This document shows positions 33,469 through 43,470 of a stretch of 64,000 bases of DNA, piece by piece (within the stretch, counting starts at the first letter, position 1; each line of letters starts with the position of its first letter). The stretch covers positions 1-64,000 of the forward strand of contig NZ_JAMYWY010000001.1 in NCBI RefSeq assembly GCF_024159265.1, written 5' to 3'. This DNA comes from Paenibacillus sp. 1781tsa1 (lineage in GTDB: Bacteria > Bacillota > Bacilli > Paenibacillales > Paenibacillaceae). Below the pieces are notes generated by a model. It made no database searches, had not been told where the DNA came from, and saw only the letters and a program-made list of their open reading frames with translations. The position numbers were made by a program, and so were the translations under genes.

Positions 33469-34653
33469 GTGGGCACATTCCAACCAGAAGAGACCCATGA
33501 GTCACGATCATCCAGTAAGTCTTTCGCGTTGCGGTGGAAGCATGAGAACATGCGTCAAATGGCATTGATCGCGATTTTCTCAATTGCGCTTACAATCATG
33601 ATCTTGTTAGTCGTTTACGGTCAGGCCGGGAAACAAATTTCACTGGTTATTGATGGCAAAGCTCAGGTGGTAGAGACTCGTACAGGAATGCTTCAGGAAA
33701 TGCTGGAGGAGCAGTCGATCACAGTCAGCCCTCACGATAAGGTATCCATGTCCATGAACGGGGCGATTACAGATGGAGACCGAATTGTTATTGAGCGGGC
33801 CGTTCCAGTTAACATTACGGCAGACGGAGACACCAAGACTCTGTATACAACGGATTCATCGGTAGAAGATGCAATTCAAAAATCAGGTATTCAAGTTGAA
33901 AGTAATGATAAAGTGTATCCGGCGCTTGGAACTTCGATCAAAGCAGATATGAAGATTCGTGTAGTGCGCGTAACAAAGCGTACAGTGGATGTAGAACATC
34001 CGATTGCTTACAAAGTAATTAAAACGGCTGACCCTAGCTTGTACAAAGGGGATAACCGTGTCGTTGTGAACGGCAAAGAAGGCAAACTTGTACAGCACAT
34101 CGAAAAGGTATTTCAGGATGGAGAATTGGTCTCCAAAAAAATGGTCGGCAAATCTGTCGCGAATAATCGTGTAGATAAAGTAATTGCTGTCGGAACCAAA
34201 GCAAAACCGGTCGTGAAAAAACCAGAGATTCAAACCGTATCGGCTCAGACTTCAACAACCAAGAAGGCTACAACAACGAACTCGAAGAAAACATCTGCCT
34301 CGGGCAGCAAAGTGATTACCGTATCCGGGACTTCTTTTAAATACTCCAAAGTACTTAAAAACGTATCCATGACGGCCTACTCTTCCGAAGAGCCTGGCAT
34401 TGGAACTAAAACTGCTTCTGGTACTCGTGTAACGGAAGGACGCACCATTGCGGTTGATCCCAAAGTCATTCCAATTGGCTGGTGGGTATATATCGAAGGT
34501 CTGGGATTCCGTCGTGCGGAAGATACAGGCGGTGCCATTAAAGGCAACAAGATTGACGTATATTATGACAGTGTGAAGCATGCCCTGAATTTTGGACGCA
34601 AGAAAGGCAAGACGGTCTACGTGATCGGTCCGGTGAAGCCGGAAGCGAACTAA
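33469..34653 (+). CDS. yabE: YabE-type cell-wall protein (DUF348, G5 and 3D domains)
   Basis: About 394 residues. A short cytoplasmic start is followed by one membrane anchor (LIAIFSIALTIMILLVVYG), two DUF348 repeats (ISLVIDGKAQVV, VNITADGDTKTLYT), a G5 region near 220-285, a Thr/Lys/Ser linker and a C-terminal 3D domain (MTAYSSEEPG, IAVDPKVIPIG, AEDTGGAIKGNKIDVYY). The 3D aspartates mark Rpf-like peptidoglycan hydrolases. GTG 33469 is chosen because SD AAGGAGG (33454-33460) is eight bases before it. It is controlled by the c-di-AMP riboswitch. Confidence 0.9.
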   Translation: MGTFQPEETHESRSSSKSFALRWKHENMRQMALIAIFSIALTIMILLVVYGQAGKQISLVIDGKAQVVETRTGMLQEMLEEQSITVSPHDKVSMSMNGAITDGDRIVIERAVPVNITADGDTKTLYTTDSSVEDAIQKSGIQVESNDKVYPALGTSIKADMKIRVVRVTKRTVDVEHPIAYKVIKTADPSLYKGDNRVVVNGKEGKLVQHIEKVFQDGELVSKKMVGKSVANNRVDKVIAVGTKAKPVVKKPEIQTVSAQTSTTKKATTTNSKKTSASGSKVITVSGTSFKYSKVLKNVSMTAYSSEEPGIGTKTASGTRVTEGRTIAVDPKVIPIGWWVYIEGLGFRRAEDTGGAIKGNKIDVYYDSVKHALNFGRKKGKTVYVIGPVKPEAN

Positions 34654-34718
34654 AATCGTTTTACTTTGAAATGGGAATGCTATAAAATAGTTGCATGAAT
34701 GATTCATGCGGAATATGC

Positions 34719-34784
34719 GGCGGAGGGGTCTGAATTCAGTCTCCCCCGCCGTTTGGCAGAGAAGAGGATATTCCTCTTCTTTTT
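34719..34784 (+). terminator. Tandem hairpins and terminator after yabE
   Basis: A GC-rich hairpin (CGGCGGAGGGG with CCCCCGCCG, 34719-34751) is followed by AGAAGAGGA-TAT-TCCTCTTCT and TTTT (34760-34784). The second is a perfect intrinsic terminator. Confidence 0.85.
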
Positions 34785-34808
34785 GCGTTAGAAAGGAAGA
34801 AATGGAAC

Positions 34809-35354
34809 ATGATAAAAGAAGTCATTGTGGTGGAAGGCCGTGATGATACGGTAGCCATCCGTCGGGCCGTGGAAGCCGATACAATAGAAACAGGCGGATC
34901 AGCCATCAACCAACGCATTCTGAAGCGGATTGCGCTTGCTCAGGAGAGACGGGGAGTCATTGTACTGACAGATCCAGATCATGCCGGCGAACGTATTCGT
35001 AAAATTATTGCGAATAAGGTGCCTGGTTGCAAGCATGCTTTCATTCCGGAAGCCGATGCAACGCGCAAAGGGGACATTGGGGTGGAGAATGCCTCACCGG
35101 AGGCGATCCGTCATGCTCTGGCACGTGTACATACTTCATACGAAGGCGCTCCTAGCCTGATCGATTGGGAGGACCTGATCGCGGCAGGACTTATTGTGCA
35201 TCCGCAGGCTGCTGCACGTCGCATGGAGATGGGCAATCTGCTGGGTATCGGATATTGTAACGGTAAGCAGTTCCACAAACGTCTCAGTGTATTTCAGATT
35301 ACACGGGAAGAGTTCTCTACAGCATTAGCGCAAATTGAACGTGAAGGATTGTGA
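34809..35354 (+). CDS. rnmV: Ribonuclease M5
   Basis: 181-residue TOPRIM endonuclease that matures 5S rRNA in low-GC Gram-positives. TOPRIM motifs are [13 protein letters not shown] (catalytic Glu) and [13 protein letters not shown] (DxD). ATG 34809 has SD AAAGGAAG. The gene stops four bases before the rsmA ATG, as in B. subtilis. Confidence 0.96.
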   Translation: MIKEVIVVEGRDDTVAIRRAVEADTIETGGSAINQRILKRIALAQERRGVIVLTDPDHAGERIRKIIANKVPGCKHAFIPEADATRKGDIGVENASPEAIRHALARVHTSYEGAPSLIDWEDLIAAGLIVHPQAAARRMEMGNLLGIGYCNGKQFHKRLSVFQITREEFSTALAQIEREGL

Positions 35355-35358
35355 GCAT

Positions 35359-36261
35359 ATGAAGGATATGGAAGAGACGATAGAAATTGCAACGCCCAAA
35401 CGAACCAAAGAAATTATTCAAAGACACGGATTCTCATTTAAGAAAAGTCTAGGTCAGAACTTTCTGATCGATCAAAATATACTGAACAAAATTGTTAATG
35501 CAGCCGATTTGGACGAGTCCAAGGGCGCTCTAGAGATCGGCCCGGGTATCGGGGCTCTTACGGAACGACTGGCCCGGGTAGCCGGTCCTGTCACAGCTGT
35601 AGAGATTGATCAGCGCTTGATTCCCATCCTGGGAGAAGTGATGCAGCCTTATTCCAATGTACGAGTGCATCATGGCGATGTGCTGAAGCTTGATCTGGCT
35701 GAACTGTTCCATACTGATTTTGCATCGGTGGACAAAGTCAGTGTTGTGGCTAACCTGCCTTATTATGTAACGACTCCAATTATGATGAAACTGTTGGAAG
35801 AGAAGCTGCCAGTGGACAGCATTGTTGTCATGATCCAAAAAGAAGTGGCTGAACGTATGGCTGCTGCACCGGGATCGAAAGACTACGGCAGTCTGAGCAT
35901 CGCAGTTCAGTACTACAGTATGCCGGAGCTTGTGTGTATTGTGCCACCTACGGTCTTCATTCCCCAACCTAATGTGGAATCAGCTGTCATTAAGCTGAAA
36001 GTGCGTGAGCAACCACCAGTTGAGATTCCGGATGAAGCACACTACTTCGAAGTGGTACAGGCTTCTTTTGCCCAGCGGAGAAAAACAATCTCGAACAACC
36101 TGAAGGCACGTTTCTTCACAAAGGAGAACCGGGAACAGGCAGACATTCTGCTGGAGCAGGCAGGTATCCAACCATCCCGACGTGGAGAGACGTTAAGTCT
36201 GCAGGAGTATGCTACACTCAGCACCGTAATGTGGGAAGCTGGGGTACGCGCAGCGTTATAA
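35359..36261 (+). CDS. rsmA: 16S rRNA dimethyladenosine transferase (KsgA)
   Basis: 300-residue enzyme that dimethylates A1518 and A1519 near the 3' end of 16S r[18 protein letters not shown], the SAM loop [14 protein letters not shown] and the catalytic [11 protein letters not shown] are present. ATG 35359 is preferred over TTG 35335, with SD GAAGGA inside the end of rnmV. Confidence 0.96.
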   Translation: MKDMEETIEIATPKRTKEIIQRHGFSFKKSLGQNFLIDQNILNKIVNAADLDESKGALEIGPGIGALTERLARVAGPVTAVEIDQRLIPILGEVMQPYSNVRVHHGDVLKLDLAELFHTDFASVDKVSVVANLPYYVTTPIMMKLLEEKLPVDSIVVMIQKEVAERMAAAPGSKDYGSLSIAVQYYSMPELVCIVPPTVFIPQPNVESAVIKLKVREQPPVEIPDEAHYFEVVQASFAQRRKTISNNLKARFFTKENREQADILLEQAGIQPSRRGETLSLQEYATLSTVMWEAGVRAAL

Positions 36262-36320
36262 AATTCGAATGAACCAAACCGGGTCTCTGCCCATACGATG
36301 GGGTAGAGGTGATTACGTTG

Positions 36321-37217
36321 ATGAATATCGGAGACTTGGTCGTTCGGAAGTCATACGGCGGCGATGTGACTTTTCGGGTGGAAGGCCTCCAGTTGGATGC
36401 TGCGGTCATTAAAGGGACTGAGTTCCGGCTGCTTGCCGATTCCCCAGTGGACGATTTGATACAGGTTCCCTATGAACCGCAAAGCGCTAAGACCAGACAG
36501 GCGCATGTTAAAGCACATCAGACCTTATCCCGCCTGCAGCAGAATCGTATGGAACAGGCTGAGCGGAATCGCGAAGGTCTGGTACAGGATTGGTCTGCTC
36601 AGCAGGAACCGGCTTATTTTGAGATGCCTGGAAAGGTGCTTCATTTGGATGGAGATCCGAACTATTTGAAAAAAAGTATGGATCTCTATGAGCAACTTCG
36701 TGTTCCCGCAGAGGGACAATATGTTCATGAATCGGCAATGGCAGATACCTTATACCGTTTATTACCCAAAGTACGTCCAGATATCGTGGTCATTACGGGT
36801 CATGATGGGGTGTTAAAGACACGTCAGCCCTATGACTTATATAGTCTTGGTAGCTATAAGAACTCGCAAAATTTTGTGGCGGCCATTCAGGTGGCGAGAC
36901 AATATGAACGCCATCTGGACGCACTCACTATTGTGGCAGGGGCCTGCCAGTCCCATTTTGAGGCACTGCTGCGCGCTGGAGCGAACTTTGCCAGTTCTCC
37001 AGGCAGAATACTTATTCACGCACTTGACCCGGTCTATGTGGCAGCTAAGGCCTCCTTCACATCTGTACGGGATACGGTCAACATGAGTGATGTTCTGCAT
37101 AACACAATCAGTGGTAGCCAAGGTGTGGGTGGTGTCGAGACACGGGGGAGCTACCGGGTAGGTCTGCCGGGGCTGAATGATTTATCCACGCTAAAAGTGA
37201 ACCCGTCGGCAGTCTGA
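36321..37217 (+). CDS. yabG: Sporulation-specific protease YabG
   Basis: 298-residue cysteine protease that processes spore-coat proteins in Bacillus, made in the mother cell. MNIGDLVVRKSYGGDVTF, FEMPGKVLHLDGDPNYLKK, VITGHDG and the conserved AGACQSHFEALLRAGANFASSP block identify it. ATG 36321 aligns with B. subtilis YabG, and an SD-like GTAGAGGTG lies upstream. A terminator follows. Confidence 0.95.
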   Translation: MNIGDLVVRKSYGGDVTFRVEGLQLDAAVIKGTEFRLLADSPVDDLIQVPYEPQSAKTRQAHVKAHQTLSRLQQNRMEQAERNREGLVQDWSAQQEPAYFEMPGKVLHLDGDPNYLKKSMDLYEQLRVPAEGQYVHESAMADTLYRLLPKVRPDIVVITGHDGVLKTRQPYDLYSLGSYKNSQNFVAAIQVARQYERHLDALTIVAGACQSHFEALLRAGANFASSPGRILIHALDPVYVAAKASFTSVRDTVNMSDVLHNTISGSQGVGGVETRGSYRVGLPGLNDLSTLKVNPSAV

Positions 37218-37227
37218 TGTAGGCCAT

Positions 37228-37256
37228 TTAAAGTCCCGATTTGGGGCTTTTTTTGT
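37228..37256 (+). terminator. Intrinsic terminator after yabG
   Basis: Stem AAAGTCCC / GGGGCTTT (one wobble pair) followed by TTTTTTG. Confidence 0.8.
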
Positions 37257-37271
37257 TTGCAAAAAAATTCA

Positions 37272-37301
37272 TTGACAACAACTTTTTGATGCTGATATAA
37301 T
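37272..37301 (+). promoter_or_regulatory. veg promoter, distal
   Basis: Exact consensus TTGACA (37272-37277), an 18-base spacer and TATAAT (37296-37301). Confidence 0.8.
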
Positions 37302-37314
37302 AATTAGTTTTGAT

Positions 37315-37343
37315 TTGACAATGACTGTAAAATCCGGTATAAT
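37315..37343 (+). promoter_or_regulatory. veg promoter, proximal
   Basis: Exact consensus TTGACA (37315-37320), a 17-base spacer and TATAAT (37338-37343). Two consensus promoters in tandem fit the very strong veg promoter known in B. subtilis. Confidence 0.9.
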
Positions 37344-37370
37344 GGACAAGAAAAGAGGTGGTCGTCGACA

Positions 37371-37646
37371 ATGGCTAAAAACACGCTGTTGGATATCAAA
37401 CGCAATCTCGATGCACATATTGGTCAGAAAATTATGTTGCGGGCTAATGGTGGCCGCCGTAAGACCATTGAGCGTACGGGTGTATTGGAAGAAACGTACC
37501 CTTCTGTTTTTATTGTTAAGCTTGATGAGGAGCAAGAAACCTTCAAGCGAGTATCTTATAGTTATGCGGATATACTTACGGAATCGGTGGAAGTCATGGT
37601 TTTTGATCCGGGCAGCCAGACGCATAGCTCCTATATGGAGACGTAA
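37371..37646 (+). CDS. veg: Veg protein
   Basis: 91-residue highly expressed protein that in B. subtilis stimulates biofilm formation by relieving SinR repression. [21 protein letters not shown] and [23 protein letters not shown] are family signatures. ATG 37371 has SD AGAGGTGG. It is driven by two consensus sigma-A promoters and closed by its own terminator, so it is monocistronic. Confidence 0.95.
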   Translation: MAKNTLLDIKRNLDAHIGQKIMLRANGGRRKTIERTGVLEETYPSVFIVKLDEEQETFKRVSYSYADILTESVEVMVFDPGSQTHSSYMET

Positions 37647-37660
37647 GTATCGTTGTACAG

Positions 37661-37691
37661 GCGATTCGCCCCACGGGTGGATCGCTTTTTT
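37661..37691 (+). terminator. Intrinsic terminator after veg
   Basis: Imperfect stem GCGATTCGCCC / GGGTGGATCGC followed by TTTTTTA. Confidence 0.75.
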
Positions 37692-37742
37692 ATGTTCTAT
37701 AAAATCACCAATTTAACTCTTAAGGTAACCATACATACGCAG

Positions 37743-37771
37743 GAATGAGTAAGGAACGGTCGCGGCATACT
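37743..37771 (+). promoter_or_regulatory. Candidate sigma-G promoter for sspF
   Basis: GAATG (37743-37747) fits the -35 gnATR and CATACTA (37765-37771) fits the -10 CAnnMTA, with a 17-base spacer. It lies about 125 bases before sspF, a forespore gene in Bacillus. Confidence 0.5.
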
Positions 37772-37895
37772 ATATGGACAGGCGAAGAGACAGTTTCTTA
37801 TGCAATGGAGGAAACTTCATTTGGCCTGATGACAAGATGTCCAAAACGTGAACGAACTCATCACATTATGAAGGTACTTTGGAGGAGGATGGTTC

Positions 37896-38072
37896 ATGAG
37901 TCGCAGAAGAAGAAGTGTCATGTCCGAGGATCTGAAGAATGAGCTTGCGAAAGACCTGGGCTTCTATGATACGGTCCAACAGGAAGGTTGGGGTGGAATC
38001 AAAGCCAAGGATGCAGGAAACATGGTGAAAAGAGCCATTCAACTTGCTGAGCAGGCTGCCCGCAAATCTTAA
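37896..38072 (+). CDS. sspF: Small acid-soluble spore protein SspF
   Basis: 58-residue alpha/beta-type SASP relative (SspF, 0.3 kDa class). [39 protein letters not shown] and [19 protein letters not shown] align closely with the product found downstream of veg in B. subtilis. ATG 37896 has SD GGAGGAGG seven bases upstream. It presumably binds and protects spore DNA. Flanked by a sigma-G-like promoter and a terminator. Confidence 0.93.
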   Translation: MSRRRRSVMSEDLKNELAKDLGFYDTVQQEGWGGIKAKDAGNMVKRAIQLAEQAARKS

Positions 38073-38092
38073 TCCGGTTCAAGCAGATTGAA

Positions 38093-38128
38093 AAGCGGGG
38101 AAATCCGTCAGGGACAACCCCGCTTTTT
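38093..38128 (+). terminator. Intrinsic terminator after sspF
   Basis: Stem AAGCGGGG / CCCCGCTT with a 17-base loop, followed by TTT. Confidence 0.8.
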
Positions 38129-38212
38129 CCCCTTAGATGCGGAATAGAAATGACTTGACAGCCCCATTTTGATATAATATGTTAAGTTGTCTTAGGGAAA
38201 AGGTGAGGACGG

Positions 38213-39076
38213 GTGAACGCCTTGAAAATTTACGAAAAAGCGCCTGCTAAAATTAATTTGATGCTGGACGTTTTACATAAAAGAAGCGATGGATTCCATG
38301 AAGTTGAAATGATCATGACCATGGTCGATCTGGCTGATCGGCTGGAAATGTCCGAGTTGCCGCGAGATACCATTTTCATCTCCAGTCAGGCGGGTTATAT
38401 CCCGCTCGACGAGAAGAATCTGGCTTTCCAAGCAGCCAGACTGATTAAGGAGCGCTATAACGTGCGCACGGGCGTCCACATTCATCTGGATAAAAAGATT
38501 CCAGTTGCAGCCGGACTTGCCGGAGGCAGCAGTGATGCAGCAGCAGCTCTGCGTGGATTGAACCGTCTGTGGCGATTGAATATACCGGATCACGAACTGC
38601 AGGAGCTTGGAGCTGAACTCGGTTCGGATGTTCCATTCTGTATCACAGGAGGGACTGCACTCGCTACAGGCCGTGGTGAGAAGTTGACTCCTATTCCTAA
38701 TCCGCCGCAATGTTGGGTAATTCTGGCCAAGCCTCCAATCAATGTGTCTACAGCCGATGTATACGGAAGGTTCCGCAGTGACAAGATTGTTCGTCATCCG
38801 AGTGCGGCTAAAATGGAACAGGCTATTCGAAACCAATCATTCACGGAAGTCTGTGACCAGATGGGCAATGTGCTTGAAGATGTAACGTTGAAGCTGTATC
38901 CGGAAGTTCAGCATCTGAAGGATGCCATGATTCGGTTGGGCGCAGACGGTGTGTTGATGTCCGGTAGTGGTCCAACGGTATTTGGACTTGTCTCCAAAGA
39001 ATCCAAGGTTGCCCGGATATACAATGGCCTGCGTGGTTTCTGTAAAGAAGTGTACGCTGTACGCATGTTAACGTAA
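38213..39076 (+). CDS. ispE: 4-diphosphocytidyl-2-C-methyl-D-erythritol kinase
   Basis: GHMP kinase of the non-mevalonate isoprenoid pathway. 287 residues, with APAKINLML at the N-terminus (Lys13), the ATP-binding [14 protein letters not shown] (residues 97-110) and SGSGPTVFG near 252. The start is GTG 38213 with SD AAGGTGAGG. Upstream, TGATATAAT (38170-38178) is an extended -10; a TTGACA at 38155 is only 12 bases away, too close to act as its -35. Confidence 0.96.
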   Translation: MNALKIYEKAPAKINLMLDVLHKRSDGFHEVEMIMTMVDLADRLEMSELPRDTIFISSQAGYIPLDEKNLAFQAARLIKERYNVRTGVHIHLDKKIPVAAGLAGGSSDAAAALRGLNRLWRLNIPDHELQELGAELGSDVPFCITGGTALATGRGEKLTPIPNPPQCWVILAKPPINVSTADVYGRFRSDKIVRHPSAAKMEQAIRNQSFTEVCDQMGNVLEDVTLKLYPEVQHLKDAMIRLGADGVLMSGSGPTVFGLVSKESKVARIYNGLRGFCKEVYAVRMLT

Positions 39077-39173
39077 AATTCGCTTTTATAATGTACAAAC
39101 ACGTATAAAGGTGGTATATTTTTAAATAATTATTCGGATTTAGATGTTTCCGTGATCGTGAGGATGGATCTCT

Positions 39174-40001
39174 GTGAAGAAGTTAAAACGAAGCGCAAGG
39201 CTGGTTGAAATGACGCAATATTTATTGTCCAGACCGCATACGGTTATTCCGTTGACCACATTTGCCGAACGTTATGGTGCCGCAAAGTCTTCAATTAGTG
39301 AAGATTTGGCGATTATCAAGGAAGTGTTCGAAGAAGGTGGGTCAGGAGAACTGCATACACTGGCTGGAGCAGCCGGGGGAGTAAGATGGATTCCGAAGGT
39401 ATCCCGAGAACTGGCACTGGCATTTGCGGAACGGCTCTCGACCCAGCTCGCGCAACCTGATCGGATCTTGCCTGGAGAATACCTGTACATGTCCGACTTG
39501 CTTGGTCAGCCCGCATTGATGAATGAAGCCGGCAAGATCTTTGCAACGGCCTTTGGCAATATGAATATTGATGTGGTTATGACGGTAGAAACCAAAGGAA
39601 TTCCACTGGCTTATGCGACTGGAGCCCAGCTCAACCTGCCTGTCGTGCTCGTACGCAGGGACCATCAGGCTACAGAAGGATCGGCCGTAAGTATCAATTA
39701 TGTATCCGGGTCCCATAAAAGTCTGCATACCATGTCCTTGTCTCGTAGGGCGATGCGTGAGCATTCCAGAGTACTTATTGTGGATGATTTCATGAAGGCT
39801 GGGGGTACGGTGCAGGGAATGATCGATCTTTTGGCCGAGTTTAATGCTACAGTTGCCGGGGTAGGGGTACTGGTGGAATCTGGTTCTGTAGATTCAGAAG
39901 AACGGCTGTTAACCGATTACGTATCTCTGGCGAAGCTGACAGCGGTTGATGCCAAGAGCAGACAGATTTCCGTCAAGCCTGGCAACTATTTTGACCTGTA
40001 G
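39174..40001 (+). CDS. purR: Purine operon repressor PurR
   Basis: 275-residue repressor of purine genes that is relieved by PRPP. An N-terminal winged helix (AKSSISEDLAIIKEVFEE) is followed by a phosphoribosyltransferase-like domain with PRPP loop VLIVDDFMKAGGT near residue 200. GTG 39174 has SD GAGGATGG. The yabJ/ridA gene that follows purR in B. subtilis is absent here. Confidence 0.96.
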   Translation: MKKLKRSARLVEMTQYLLSRPHTVIPLTTFAERYGAAKSSISEDLAIIKEVFEEGGSGELHTLAGAAGGVRWIPKVSRELALAFAERLSTQLAQPDRILPGEYLYMSDLLGQPALMNEAGKIFATAFGNMNIDVVMTVETKGIPLAYATGAQLNLPVVLVRRDHQATEGSAVSINYVSGSHKSLHTMSLSRRAMREHSRVLIVDDFMKAGGTVQGMIDLLAEFNATVAGVGVLVESGSVDSEERLLTDYVSLAKLTAVDAKSRQISVKPGNYFDL

Positions 40002-40058
40002 AAAGATGACGAAAGTTATGTCGTTAAAGGGTCTTTTCCATCGACCTGGCACTAACGT

Positions 40059-40148
40059 TGTCGAATTGTGTATTAAATAAAAAAATTCCTGAAATTAGGA
40101 AATTTTTATGGTTATAAAAAGAAGGAGTTCGTATATGCCGTGTGGAAT
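40059..40148 (+). promoter_or_regulatory. spoVG control region: sigma-H-like promoter and Spo0A box
   Basis: GAAGGAGTT (40121-40129) and GTGGAAT (40142-40148), separated by 12 bases, fit sigma-H RnAGGAwWW / RnnGAAT with one mismatch. A perfect Spo0A box TGTCGAA is at 40059-40065. B. subtilis spoVG is transcribed by sigma H and repressed by AbrB. Confidence 0.5.
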
Positions 40149-40189
40149 TATACACCAAGTTCTGATGGAAAAAGGTGGTGAACACACAC

Positions 40190-40474
40190 ATGCAAATTAC
40201 GGATGTCAGACTCCGCCGTGTTAACTCGGAGGGGAGAATGAAGGCTATCGCATCCATTACCATCGATAACGAATTCGTCGTTCATGACATTCGTGTCATT
40301 GATGGTAACAACGGAATGTTTGTTGCTATGCCGAGCAAGCGTACTCCTGATGGAGAGTTCCGTGATATCGCCCACCCGATCTCTTCCGGTACGCGTGAGA
40401 AGATTCAGGCAGCAGTTTTGACTGAATATGATCGTGCAGCAACTGAGGAAGAAGTCATTGAAGAAGGTGCCTGA
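40190..40474 (+). CDS. spoVG: Septation and regulatory protein SpoVG
   Basis: 94-residue nucleic-acid-binding regulator affecting asymmetric septation and, in other Firmicutes, virulence and cell-wall genes. [20 protein letters not shown] and [20 protein letters not shown] are near-invariant in the family. ATG 40190 is used in preference to GTG 40175; SD AAAGGTGG precedes it. A terminator follows. Confidence 0.96.
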   Translation: MQITDVRLRRVNSEGRMKAIASITIDNEFVVHDIRVIDGNNGMFVAMPSKRTPDGEFRDIAHPISSGTREKIQAAVLTEYDRAATEEEVIEEGA

Positions 40475-40496
40475 GAACATTATTGGGGTTCGAAGG

Positions 40497-40533
40497 AAAA
40501 GAGAGCCATGTCTTATGGCTCTCTTTTCTTTTT
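40497..40533 (+). terminator. Intrinsic terminator after spoVG
   Basis: Stem AAAGAGAGCCAT / ATGGCTCTCTTT with a 5-base loop, followed by TCTTTTT. The next 287 bases before glmU hold no convincing gene. Confidence 0.9.
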
Positions 40534-40820
40534 GACCGGAATAAGATATATTCAGTATTGAGTTTATTAGCAGAGAACAAAAAGCGCATCGTGCGCTTGG
40601 TGGCAGGGCGGCATCTTAGGAATCATTGGGATTCGGTTAAGCTCGCAGGTACACGGCGTATACATATAGGTCACGATTCGTTGGTGTCCGCGTTGTTACG
40701 TGTGATTACAGAGACAGCAGGCGATGAACAGGACCGGCTTGAAGCCGGCTGAACGATACTCATTGGATATAGATAAGCAATTCATTTCAATGGGTTTTTC
40801 AGAACAGGAGGTCGTTAATT

Positions 40821-42221
40821 TTGAAACGAATGGCAATCGTTCTTGCCGCAGGGCAAGGCAAACGAATGAAATCAAAATTGTACAAAGTACTGCATCCCGT
40901 ATGCGGTAAACCTATGGTTGGACATGTGCTGGATGCAGCACTCAGCGCAGGCGTTGAACGCAGTGTGGTTGTCGTCGGCCATGGTGCCGAAGCGGTGCAG
41001 TCATTTTTAGGTTCCAAGGCGGAGTATGCACTCCAGGCGGAACAGCTGGGCACAGGTCATGCAGTACAGCAAGTTAAATCCTTGCTTGGCGGCGAAGCAG
41101 GATCCACAATTGTGGTCTGTGGAGATACACCGCTCGTGACTCGTGAGACATTGGAAGGTCTGATGAATCACAATGAGAGTCGCGGGGCGGCAGCGACAGT
41201 ACTTACGGCTCAGTTGGACAATCCCAAAGGTTACGGCCGAGTAATACGTGGAGAAGATGGTTCTGTACAGCGGATCGTAGAACAGAAGGATTGCAACGAA
41301 CAGGAAGATGCTGTGAATGAGATTAACACAGGCACATACTGTTTCGATAATGCAAAATTGTTCGCTGCGCTGGATAAAGTAACGAACCAGAACGCTCAGG
41401 GAGAATATTATCTCACAGACGTAATCGGCATTTTGCGTAATGATGGAGATGTGGTTGAGGCTTACATGTCGGATGACATCGCGGAATCCATCGGGGTTAA
41501 CGATCGATTGGCACTTTCGCAAGCAGAAGCCTTCATGCGTGAACGTCTCGCTGTACGTCATATGTTGAACGGTGTAACAATCATTGATCCGTCATCGACA
41601 TATATCGGAGCGGATGTTACGATTGGAGCAGATACAGTATTGTATCCGGGGACAATTCTCAAAGGCACAACTTCGATCGGTGAAGCATGTCATATTGGTC
41701 CTCAGGCAGATGTGGAAGACAGCGTTATTCAGGACGGAGTTACAATTAAACACTCGGTGTTGTCCAATGCCGAAGTGGGTTCTGATGCAACGGTTGGTCC
41801 ATTTGCTAATTTGCGTCCAGGGACTAAATTGGGTCGCAACGTAAAAATTGGTGACTTTGTTGAAGTGAAAAATGCTACAATTGACGAAGGTTCCAAAGTA
41901 TCTCATCTCAGCTATATTGGGGATGCCAAAGTAGGGAAAAACGTAAATGTTGGATGCGGGGCAATAACTGTCAATTATGATGGTTATAATAAGGCTGTGA
42001 CGACGATTGAAGATGATGCTTTTGTAGGCAGCAACGTCAATCTGATTGCACCGATTACGGTAGGAAAAGGCGCTTATGTGGTTGCTGGCTCTACCGTTAC
42101 CCATTCCGTTCCCGAGAATGATCTGGCCATTGCTCGTCCACGTCAGGAGAATAAACCTGGTTATGCGGAGAAGATTCGCGGACGTGCCAAAGCCAAGAAA
42201 CAAAATGCCAAACCCCAATAA
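40821..42221 (+). CDS. glmU: Bifunctional UDP-GlcNAc pyrophosphorylase / GlcN-1-P acetyltransferase
   Basis: Makes UDP-N-acetylglucosamine for peptidoglycan. 466 residues: an N-terminal uridylyltransferase ([28 protein letters not shown]) and a C-terminal left-handed beta-helix of hexapeptide repeats (from about 250) with [12 protein letters not shown] and [13 protein letters not shown] 40821 is used, with SD AGGAGGTC seven to eight bases upstream; ATG 40830 is an alternative. Confidence 0.97.
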   Translation: MKRMAIVLAAGQGKRMKSKLYKVLHPVCGKPMVGHVLDAALSAGVERSVVVVGHGAEAVQSFLGSKAEYALQAEQLGTGHAVQQVKSLLGGEAGSTIVVCGDTPLVTRETLEGLMNHNESRGAAATVLTAQLDNPKGYGRVIRGEDGSVQRIVEQKDCNEQEDAVNEINTGTYCFDNAKLFAALDKVTNQNAQGEYYLTDVIGILRNDGDVVEAYMSDDIAESIGVNDRLALSQAEAFMRERLAVRHMLNGVTIIDPSSTYIGADVTIGADTVLYPGTILKGTTSIGEACHIGPQADVEDSVIQDGVTIKHSVLSNAEVGSDATVGPFANLRPGTKLGRNVKIGDFVEVKNATIDEGSKVSHLSYIGDAKVGKNVNVGCGAITVNYDGYNKAVTTIEDDAFVGSNVNLIAPITVGKGAYVVAGSTVTHSVPENDLAIARPRQENKPGYAEKIRGRAKAKKQNAKPQ

Positions 42222-42322
42222 GGGGTTTTGATAACAAGATTGCCTCCCGAAGATCCGGGAGGTGCCGACATGTCGCAGACGCTTATAGATTCCAATGAAC
42301 CAGCACGGAGGGTTTTTATTTT

Positions 42323-43276
42323 ATGACTTATTTTGATTCGAAATTAAAAATATTTACTTGCAATTCTAACCCCAAGCTTGCCCATCAAATTGCTGATTAT
42401 ATCGGGATCCCTATGGGTGAATCCCACACAACCAGCTTTAGTGATGGCGAGATTCAAGTGAAACTCTCCGAGAGTGTTCGGGGCTGTCACGTTTACATCG
42501 TGCAGTCCACTTGCTTGCCGGTTAATGATAACCTGATGGAAATGCTCGTGATGATTGATGCACTCAAACGGGCATCTGCCAAGACGATTAACGTTGTTAT
42601 ACCTTACTACGGCTATGCAAGACAGGATCGCAAGGCACGTTCGCGTGACCCGATTACAGCGAAACTGGTTGCTAACTTGATTGAAAAAGCAGGTGCAACG
42701 CGTGTCATCGCGATGGACTTGCATGCAATGCAGATTCAGGGATTCTTCGACATTCCGGTTGACCATTTGCTCGGCGTGCCGATTCTGGCTCAATATTTCC
42801 GGTCGAAACAGATCGAAAATCCGGTTGTTGTGTCGCCTGACCACGGCGGCGTAGTGCGTGCACGTAAACTGGCTGATTTCCTGAATGCACCCCTGGCGAT
42901 TATCGATAAACGTCGTCCTGAGCCAAATGTGAGCGAAGTGATGAACATTATCGGTAACATTGAGGGCAAAACAGCCATTCTGATCGATGACATTATTGAC
43001 ACGGCGGGAACGATTGTACTGGGAGCGAATGCTCTGATGGAAGGCGGCGTAAAAGAAGTATACGCGTGCTGTACTCACCCGGTATTGTCTGGACCAGCGA
43101 TGGAACGTTTGGAGAATGCACCATTGAAGGAAGTCATCGTAACGGATACCATTCCAATTACGCATGCTAATCCGACTAGCAAACTCAAAGTGTTGTCTGT
43201 AGCGCCTTTGCTCGGAGAAGCGATTATCCGGGTTCATGAGGAATTGTCAATCAGCAAGCTGTTTGAAATTGAATAA
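42323..43276 (+). CDS. prs: Ribose-phosphate pyrophosphokinase
   Basis: Makes PRPP for purine, pyrimidine, His and Trp synthesis; PRPP is also the PurR effector encoded nearby. 317 residues with the signature [18 protein letters not shown], the flexible loop [16 protein letters not shown] and PRPP loop [15 protein letters not shown] near residue 217. ATG 42323 with SD ACGGAGGG. A CCTCCCG/CGGGAGG hairpin (42243-42262) precedes it. The ctc gene that follows in B. subtilis is missing. Confidence 0.97.
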   Translation: MTYFDSKLKIFTCNSNPKLAHQIADYIGIPMGESHTTSFSDGEIQVKLSESVRGCHVYIVQSTCLPVNDNLMEMLVMIDALKRASAKTINVVIPYYGYARQDRKARSRDPITAKLVANLIEKAGATRVIAMDLHAMQIQGFFDIPVDHLLGVPILAQYFRSKQIENPVVVSPDHGGVVRARKLADFLNAPLAIIDKRRPEPNVSEVMNIIGNIEGKTAILIDDIIDTAGTIVLGANALMEGGVKEVYACCTHPVLSGPAMERLENAPLKEVIVTDTIPITHANPTSKLKVLSVAPLLGEAIIRVHEELSISKLFEIE

Positions 43277-43298
43277 GGATGTCTGCATAAAGTAGTAG

Positions 43299-43354
43299 AG
43301 GGGTTACGTTTTCCGGTTCAATGGAAAATGTAACCCCTGTCGGCGTGCCGTTTT
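43299..43354 (+). terminator. Double hairpin terminator after prs
   Basis: A long stem AGGGGTTACGTTTTCC / GGAAAATGTAACCCCT (43299-43338, one wobble pair) is followed by CGGC-GT-GCCG and TTTTATT (43341-43354). Confidence 0.8.
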
Positions 43355-43470
43355 ATTAAAAGTGAAACAGACCCTGGTCAGTCCATATAAGTTGAACTAC
43401 TCATTTACACCAGAAGATGTTTCTGCACGCGCAGTGATCCAGTGTAAAATGGTTCGTTCATCTTATATGG

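Noticed and set aside
40483..40752. 89-residue frame between spoVG and glmU
   Set aside because: It reads straight through the spoVG terminator hairpin and has no SD or known similarity.
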